Shown: in pieces, positions 9,301 through 10,322 of the stretch | Layout of the letters: every line of letters begins with the position of its first letter | How positions within the stretch are numbered: position 1 is the first letter of the stretch | DNA from: Hepatocystis sp. ex Piliocolobus tephrosceles | Taxonomy: Eukaryota > Apicomplexa > Aconoidasida > Haemosporida > Plasmodiidae | Length of the DNA: 10,322 nt | NCBI GenBank assembly: GCA_902459845.2 | Contig: CABPSV020000323.1 | Location: 8,689-19,010 of the forward strand | Direction of reading: 5' to 3' | Notes under the pieces: model-generated | Databases searched by the model: none | Told to the model about the DNA's origin: nothing | What the model saw: the letters and a program-made list of their open reading frames with translations, nothing else | Program-made: the position numbers and the translations under genes

Positions 9301-10091
9301 ATTTTAATAATAATGAAACGTATAGAAATAGTAATAAACTATCATATAACTACGAGTATGATAATGGTGATGATGGTGATGATGATGATGATGGTGATGA
9401 TGATGAAGTTATAAATGATCAAAGGGTAAAGTTTTGCTCTTTTTTAAAACATACTAACATATGCATTTATGGAAATATGCAAAAGGAACATAGAGATTTT
9501 GCTATAGAAATTTATAAAGAGTTAATAGATATATTTTTAAAAAATGTTACATTAACATATGTTTCAAATACCTTTTTTGAGTTTATGTTTAAAACCACAA
9601 TAAATATACAAAACAAATTTAATAATGAAGATAAACAAAATGAATTTCTACAATATTTAAATGAAACACAAAAGTTTAATGAATTTTGTAAATATATACG
9701 AGTAAATAATGGTGAAAAAACATGTTCCACTAAATTATGTAAGACACAAATAGATAACAACCAGTTAGAATTAAATTGTGAAAATCTTAAAAATGACAAA
9801 AATATGGCTTCGCTAATTAATCATCATAAAAATGTAGGAGATAAACTCAAGCAATATGCATACACAACAAAACTCTCAGTTCCATTAAACAAATTTACTA
9901 ACAATTCTAATGTATTGTATGATCATAATAACAAAAAAGACGATGATGAGAAGATTTATTATCGTAATAGCGATCAATATGATGATATAAATAGCAACGG
10001 TATTCAACCTACATATTCAAGTACACCTATAGGTATTCGTAATGGACAAAGCAAAAAAATATACGGTAAAAACAAAAATAAAATAACATAA
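249..10091 (+). CDS. Cysteine repeat modular protein (CRMP family), giant multipass surface protein
   Basis: Single-exon ORF of 3280 residues. The ATG at 249 is preceded by an in-frame TAA at 237-239 and by A-rich context (CAAAA), and it opens directly into a hydrophobic signal peptide, so this start is well supported. Seen in order: signal peptide, Cys-rich N-terminus, kringle-like domain (281-350), beta-rich region, eleven GCC2/GCC3-like cysteine modules (1366-2284), EGF-like unit (2339-2379), multipass membrane block (2383-2814), long tail. Known of the family: the combination of kringle, EGF-like unit, long cysteine-module region and multipass anchor defines Plasmodium CRMPs. PCRMP1 and PCRMP2 are needed for sporozoite passage to salivary glands and transmission; Toxoplasma CRMPs are linked to rhoptry discharge. 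Inferred: surface or secretory-organelle receptor/adhesin. Which of the four paralogues this is remains open. Family assignment is very likely; the exact function in this species is unknown. Confidence 0.93.
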   Translation: MIPNYLYIITTLVLLLSTIMCVIEKNNNISHTSKKSFKKKWYNLNKIAGNNRIKKRIGVKFIQISVFNPIIQSRLNIKLKPNKDRSDVKLPHGQTKILNHIININSNEFYLHGFTHLYSALQNMLNMYCYPNVALCYNDFNDCHCYENIKLTVPGMMSGCLDNCGNIISCDMQINNKEIKKIEPEYIKTQMIFTCVVSQYQRKLDHFCGEKKVFRFYKSKRYCIPYNILDITKRDEYCLSSNISIIKCNGFIADPYMINAEEYILTYNPKEMSQVTMGISCKEDIYNHTVSDLNCVSYTQSGKKCLFWYEPEVQNIIKTDYLHNFCRNPAKLSQIYCYVNISGQILLEFCDSENTILQNNLFYIENGVSSFNISVKNASDFRILLTHDDCDLIKIPNKDMFPYFINNIQNYQYHVVNDEIVLTVTYDNFFYNRRNFKNLYICACIYDFYDPYNFKCINKNQTHKFTHHIGILHMIVNDTSKDFFNVLYLNFNKIIIDINSISLINDIYVLPKKYAYECGMLKDILYPSFFDFESLRYQNGPELVQHISPPLYGDKKVVLAYYYSNYRKNLTKFDNTKYKYNDEFFTQIIKEYNKNMTDAEDIERYKNDMMEKTDFIELYNLQKGNNIICIAHTFNEKPHFSYLGNIKFNDIYEKSVRYILQKEPLSLEEQIENQSKSYNNIIYLNKKISNYSIKQQFSINTTNCEDTDVKNVKYYEFNVFKDNEINRLKKPYYVTSLEHYEQHLPNLIYRNIIKPRNQNKYFIKLKSITNAPNSTSYLCEKNVSPNTHTDDTSPLLFVSLLKYTNYIDTSFDDFATQYDVYSIPSNVYNYHLNQKNVHILQNYFNLHIVDNENPTQNILSVWSHEKEKYISLWMYSPETITPFFMIKYDINNPLFTFVEFMEPSVSSVSPSNAKSNTYTMHLFVFNQQLNEVKLYNTYDFSMLNVVKTVKYQYGVLFIDIFKFTFGKFIYFLILNNNNTIYIMDSDLRIIFFLNTLVQVVNYIPLKFGCSYNDSVINCFILYELDIIYWIQFEFNAKSDEHDFAHIIKTHKFMANDGKNILIPLSLIDIPLGQSYNRDSGTIRDGSIESIHEGIGRSTNISVNESKNNITSESHKVSAIEYTSSYDSTPTNTSTNTNPESKQTYENQDLVILTVHAHMIHKHYIDNVEQDAHPATNIMIIPKLNEFVIYTSSRTSLGYHLYLSNHDHFNISYHSKSIQSSVDHKKINYIYSFEINNYNFINYIVNTGNNSSNALHTFVHENTLITTIRYSTQNYYPYKKNIYLKPTITGNAREIQKYELNRKDMPPNDTFIHINPKTGVLTINIIDIIPYNYNFDVTAYGFFNSYTTTVKFQLICMDGFYYKAKKCRPCEVGFYNNIKTMLADSKYFEECVPCGKYQTTLNDRETDKQNCLCDLGYEYITNNTNLDSSGQVINSINLDSNYICSPCKGGEYKDVIGNGLCKGGCAMNSSTTYIAAKNLSESKCKCNKNYFNNVNENGIESCLLCEPDHYCPNEDNSMIKCPKNTTTGQNNRINYTTIESCLCNEGYEPRNIHNERLEKNNKSTKINILPLITDLNDMYARYGNICTQCPLSYYKDHVASVACTPCPNLTSNIINGASSIKQCNLCVVGYYKDVSTNNKCVECLPDHFCVGDQTLGDLFQFIGAATKCPNNSVTYPPYNKINSYKDCLCNKGYISYKQNSYSINEHCKLAPLNYYKDSISNDTGKMCPLHSITIKEGAKSINDCICEAGYYYDQLLKECVICSLGHYCPEKTYNTRSQMPIKCPPNSNNTRNKSSRLSDCACNVGYTINSQVKEKKNNKAKGKNIHVNGQLANVTNIQISIPTNMQIANTFKPNINNTKLPSTFITFLNEMYAKHHTKHHAKHHTEQHGYTTYDHNIFVDTNSNMYNTNFLKMTNSVDTIDPNTTINTDNVPLLCISCPIGTYKPNISNTACISCPINSTTLKTNINSDIFFCICNQGYYLDEMVCKPCTFNKKFCAGESVYQISLTLYKQIFYTIEQNIYSYDDKDKKTYINTVINSNAFRLTTLIQMEPTNHNYIIHSEKENNKFKTHTNYITLKTDVIKKFNKTYPIKIHNYFNQIKRPSYYLLSNKKIQLDAARESAHVADSKVFLFLNGSATTTDTAKTDTNTVYDLDHKYDVSLKPYLKNIFYFDNRKKIMYVRFHRVNECPKNTMIPLGVDSSNSFDDCKCAKGYYLEYKDNKRGIKICKPCKKGTYKYVVGDEQTCISCPPKSTSVKASVYPTHCFCKEGYFYSKENCLECLEGANCKGGLYPSVMNNLHNGLENIHIKIEDHVKPESKEGYFLDDYVKKNIHVSEWNFIKCPIKGVCLEKNTCYYSMTNYLCAECKKGYTNNFLKNKCSKCRNNIFNIFSLIFFYFSICSIIIIISYLNISSGFHRMSIHSIVLKIAINYVSNMLVIKLLEDNLTMLIPMSIVRWYDNLFNFLFHRRTISGIDNNGRIIYSGENTIFASMDCFLRHYFNLTYSESYFYCKVFYFMLPLMFITTLTIILFIILKICTYIKKETIQNKLDLLQEAKNWNAKTLINMLEKTYKDTRLFMILRYIKLPSYTTLDHIYIFLEDMIPIYVTYLFLTHTKTSLQMFQLFDCTYVQYTKNLGKYVLTRAASIECNINQGEYLQLFILGILGSCIWSLGIPIICFLVLYVNRHNLFHKNVLIKYGFLHNGYVLNRWYWETVVFARKICILFITTITIFHSDKINAFRILPVIFVALFALSAHFTCQSFDKRNFSILNKLENCGLYLWVFTIIVISILLSMHLNKINNFIIIFILFTFHIIYCIKLCKQFCFECLYNFKKTKAFNNVPIIKNYMKLLLHIFIEKKAKQEPLVYYDKQEKQLAIMIPHTEDINKPNIKNYRKKSMTTSKSIDKQKNSLFSDMFKNIFQVVHKLGNKKRSYYEELTKDSYSNVVSRNCQNQYQNQYQNQYQNQYQNQYQSECQSKSFNEHYGSCNYINKGYLQNNHITKETFQDMMTNINENNITNNSCNDNFNNNETYRNSNKLSYNYEYDNGDDGDDDDDGDDDEVINDQRVKFCSFLKHTNICIYGNMQKEHRDFAIEIYKELIDIFLKNVTLTYVSNTFFEFMFKTTINIQNKFNNEDKQNEFLQYLNETQKFNEFCKYIRVNNGEKTCSTKLCKTQIDNNQLELNCENLKNDKNMASLINHHKNVGDKLKQYAYTTKLSVPLNKFTNNSNVLYDHNNKKDDDEKIYYRNSDQYDDINSNGIQPTYSSTPIGIRNGQSKKIYGKNKNKIT
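633..992 (+). other. N-terminal cysteine-rich region (residues 129-248)
   Basis: Twelve cysteines occur at residues 129, 136, 143, 145, 160, 164, 170, 195, 208, 223, 238 and 248, between a nearly Cys-free N-terminus and the kringle-like domain. The spacing does not match the CxxC modules further on, so this is a separate disulfide-stabilised unit. I do not recognise its fold. Confidence 0.6.
1089..1298 (+). other. Kringle-like domain (residues 281-350)
   Basis: The diagnostic kringle pattern is visible: a T-x-S-G-x-x-C-x-x-W segment (C305, W308), then N-F-C-R-N-P (C326), Y-C-Y (C337) and an F-C-D ending (C350). The first cysteine would be C281 or C295. The sixth canonical cysteine after C350 is not evident nearby, so the outer disulfide may be rearranged (perhaps C281 with C295). 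Kringles bind proteins or lysine-type ligands in animals; a kringle has been described in Plasmodium CRMPs. Ligand unknown. Confidence 0.8.
2766..4043 (+). other. Beta-rich region, possibly propeller-like (residues about 840-1265)
   Basis: Short alternating hydrophobic/aromatic strands separated by Asn/Asp turns recur through this stretch, with few cysteines (C1009 and C1018 close together). The repeated strand-turn rhythm suggests a beta-propeller or stacked beta-sandwiches, but I see no recognisable signature motif. The low-complexity insert at 1074-1146 interrupts it. Fold assignment is inference only. Confidence 0.35.
3468..3686 (+). other. Ser/Thr/Asn-rich low-complexity insert (residues 1074-1146)
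   Basis: Hydrophilic stretch with no cysteines and almost no hydrophobic core residues, rich in Ser, Thr, Asn, Glu and His, with three closely spaced N-x-S/T sequons near residues 1099-1110. It sits between two beta-rich segments and looks like a disordered species-specific loop of the kind common in Plasmodium proteins. Confidence 0.65.
4089..4310 (+). other. Cadherin/Ig-like beta-sandwich segment (residues about 1281-1354)
   Basis: The segment contains I-H-I-N-P-K-T-G-V-L (1311-1320), followed by a strand, then D-V-T-A-Y-G (1335-1340) and a closing strand before the first cysteine module. This order of 'x-N-x-x-T-G-x-I', strand and 'V-x-A' resembles cadherin-like and putative-Ig (He_PIG-type) domains. 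The match rests on short motifs, so it is tentative. Confidence 0.45.
5667..6038 (+). other. Asn/His-rich linker between modules B7 and A8 (residues 1807-1930)
   Basis: Cys-free low-complexity segment of about 124 residues separating the seventh and eighth modules. It opens with a Lys-rich stretch, continues with Asn/Ile/Thr-rich sequence, and carries a His-rich tandem repeat (see the separate repeat at 5865-5912). Probably flexible and surface exposed. Confidence 0.7.
5865..5912 (+). repeat. 12-bp in-frame repeat encoding KHHT/KHHA
   Basis: Three near-identical 12-bp units encode K-H-H-T, K-H-H-A, K-H-H-T, followed by a degenerate fourth unit E-Q-H-G (residues 1873-1888). Eight histidines occur in sixteen residues, inside the linker between modules. 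Confidence 0.85.
6234..6803 (+). other. 190-residue insertion inside module B9 (residues 1996-2185)
   Basis: Module B9 begins C1985-x2-C1988-x6-C1995 and finishes with E-C-P at 2186 and C2205-x-C2207. Between C1995 and C2186 there is no cysteine for 190 residues, where other B modules have 9 to 54. The insert has hydrophobic and aromatic patches as well as a Thr/Asp/Ala-rich stretch near 2136-2150, so part of it may fold as a separate domain. I do not recognise it. Confidence 0.7.
7263..7385 (+). other. EGF-like juxtamembrane unit (residues 2339-2379)
   Basis: Seven cysteines at 2339, 2345, 2351, 2360, 2363, 2376 and 2379 follow a pattern C-P-x-x-x-x-C, C-x8-C-x2-C-x2-G-Y, then C-x2-C, immediately before the first transmembrane helix. 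EGF-like domains have been described in CRMPs, and a similar C-x2-C-x2-G-Y element precedes the membrane block in many protist multipass cysteine-rich proteins. Confidence 0.65.
7395..8690 (+). other. Multipass membrane region, 8-9 helices (residues about 2383-2814)
   Basis: Clear hydrophobic helices lie near residues 2384-2406, 2508-2532, 2589-2608, 2651-2679, 2708-2727, 2734-2753, 2773-2790 and 2795-2814. A weaker candidate at 2419-2440 makes nine. With the N-terminus outside, nine helices put the Lys-rich loops (2533-2588, 2680-2707, 2754-2772) inside and the paired loop cysteines (2490/2507 and 2622/2644) outside. The loop 2693-2708 carries a Y-G-F-L-x-x-G-Y then W-Y-W-E motif, resembling a loop seen in other alveolate cysteine-rich multipass proteins. 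Confidence 0.85.
9081..9140 (+). repeat. 12-bp in-frame repeat encoding (QNQY)5
   Basis: Five head-to-tail 12-bp units CAAAATCAGTAC (third copy has CAATAC) encode Q-N-Q-Y five times, residues 2945-2964. The near identity at DNA level, with a single synonymous change, points to recent slippage expansion and a probable length polymorphism. Confidence 0.95.
9360..9407 (+). repeat. GAT/GGT trinucleotide repeat encoding an Asp/Gly run
   Basis: Interrupted GAT microsatellite with GGT variants encodes a D/G-rich acidic run (residues 3038-3053, twelve of sixteen are Asp or Glu). It separates Asn-rich sequence from the compact C-terminal segment and is a likely disordered acidic spacer. Confidence 0.9.
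9426..9704 (+). other. Compact segment in the tail (residues about 3060-3152)
   Basis: Between the acidic run and a disordered end lies a stretch of normal complexity, with regular hydrophobic spacing, aromatic residues and amphipathic helix-like sections (for example 3080-3098 and 3130-3150). It is the only part of the tail that looks folded. No known domain is recognised. Confidence 0.4.
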
Positions 10092-10098
10092 ACACGCT

Positions 10099-10156
10099 TA
10101 CATACATACATATATATGTTTGTACATATATATATATGTATATATGTATGTACATG
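10099..10156. repeat. TA/TG-rich inverted-repeat sequence in the 3' flank
   Basis: Beginning eight bases after the stop codon, TACA/TATA/TGTA repeats form imperfect inverted repeats: a left arm at 10099-10118 against sequence within 10122-10156, and GTAC-flanked self-complementarity at 10122-10153. It could form a hairpin in RNA or a cruciform in DNA. Such dinucleotide-like tracts are common in AT-rich intergenic DNA, so a function is not implied. Confidence 0.6.
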
Positions 10157-10171
10157 TTTTTTTTTTTTTTT
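10157..10171 (+). repeat. Poly(T) tract of 15 T
   Basis: Run of 15 T directly after the inverted-repeat sequence. In Plasmodium 3' regions such tracts often sit near transcript ends, but no cleavage signal can be assigned with confidence. Confidence 0.8.
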
Positions 10172-10251
10172 AACATTTTGCAAACACATTTGATGTTCTT
10201 ATAGGACAACAAATGTTTGTATATGTATATGCGTGTGTTCAATTGTTTACT

Positions 10252-10253
<2 letters not shown>

Positions 10254-10322
<69 letters not shown>
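10254..10322 (+). repeat. Poly(T) tract of at least 69 T reaching the window edge
   Basis: Uninterrupted T from 10254 to the last base. The real length is unknown because the run is cut by the window edge. Tracts this long are prone to sequencing and assembly error, but long dA:dT runs are also genuine features of Plasmodium intergenic DNA. Confidence 0.95.

Larger units (their letters stand above)
8691..10088 (+). other. Hydrophilic C-terminal tail, probably cytoplasmic (residues 2815-3280)
   Basis: About 465 residues without a hydrophobic helix follow the last membrane segment. The tail starts with clustered cysteines (2811, 2815, 2819, 2822), then basic sequence, the QNQY repeat, Asn-rich sequence, an Asp run, a compact segment at about 3060-3152 and a disordered end. 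A tail this long suggests scaffolding or signalling contacts inside the cell. Side assignment depends on the odd helix count. Confidence 0.6.

Noticed and set aside
9512..9799. Reverse-strand open frame of 95 codons opposite the tail
   Set aside because: Shadow of the AT-rich coding strand; no domain or signal recognised.
10099..10171. Inverted repeat plus T run as a bacterial-type intrinsic terminator
   Set aside because: The organism is eukaryotic and the stem is AT-only simple sequence; the resemblance to a hairpin followed by T is coincidental.
10004..10242. Reverse-strand open frames across the end of the gene and the 3' flank
   Set aside because: Their sequence is mostly translation of TA/TG repeats and poly(T), giving Tyr/Ile/Lys low complexity; not credible genes.

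Overview
The window looks like nuclear DNA of a malaria parasite (Plasmodium, or a close haemosporidian relative). The DNA is strongly AT-rich, the coding sequence uses mostly A/T-ending codons, and the protein carries Asn/Lys-rich low-complexity inserts. Long poly(A) and poly(T) tracts flank the gene. The protein has the architecture of the apicomplexan cysteine repeat modular protein (CRMP) family. Species and paralogue (CRMP1 to CRMP4) cannot be fixed from sequence reading alone.

Layout. Positions 1-248 are a 5' flank holding a 9-bp tandem array that runs off the left edge, a seven-codon upstream ORF and a 17-base poly(A) tract. Positions 249-10091 are one uninterrupted 3280-residue ORF that fills almost the whole window. 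Positions 10092-10322 are a 3' flank with TA/TG-rich inverted-repeat sequence and two poly(T) tracts; the second has at least 69 T and reaches the right edge. I see no other credible protein gene, no RNA gene and no mobile element.

The protein, N to C: a signal peptide (about 1-21), a Cys-rich N-terminal region (129-248), a kringle-like domain (281-350), a long beta-rich region (about 840-1265) split by a Ser/Thr/Asn-rich insert, and a cadherin/Ig-like strand segment (about 1281-1354). Next come eleven cysteine modules (1366-2284), then a juxtamembrane EGF-like unit (2339-2379). A multipass membrane region (about 2383-2814) is best read as nine helices, and a tail of about 465 residues is probably cytoplasmic. 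The tail carries a QNQY repeat, an Asp run and a compact conserved-looking segment.

The layout suggests a large surface or secretory-pathway receptor: a disulfide-rich extracellular stalk with binding modules, a polytopic anchor and a signalling or scaffolding tail. Known CRMPs in Plasmodium act in sporozoites, and the Toxoplasma relatives have been tied to rhoptry discharge. Most of what is notable here lies in internal details of the protein: strict A/B alternation of two cysteine module types, a matched two-cysteine loss in one module, a 190-residue insertion inside another, and a topology argument for nine helices. I did not find evidence of a wholly new multi-gene system.
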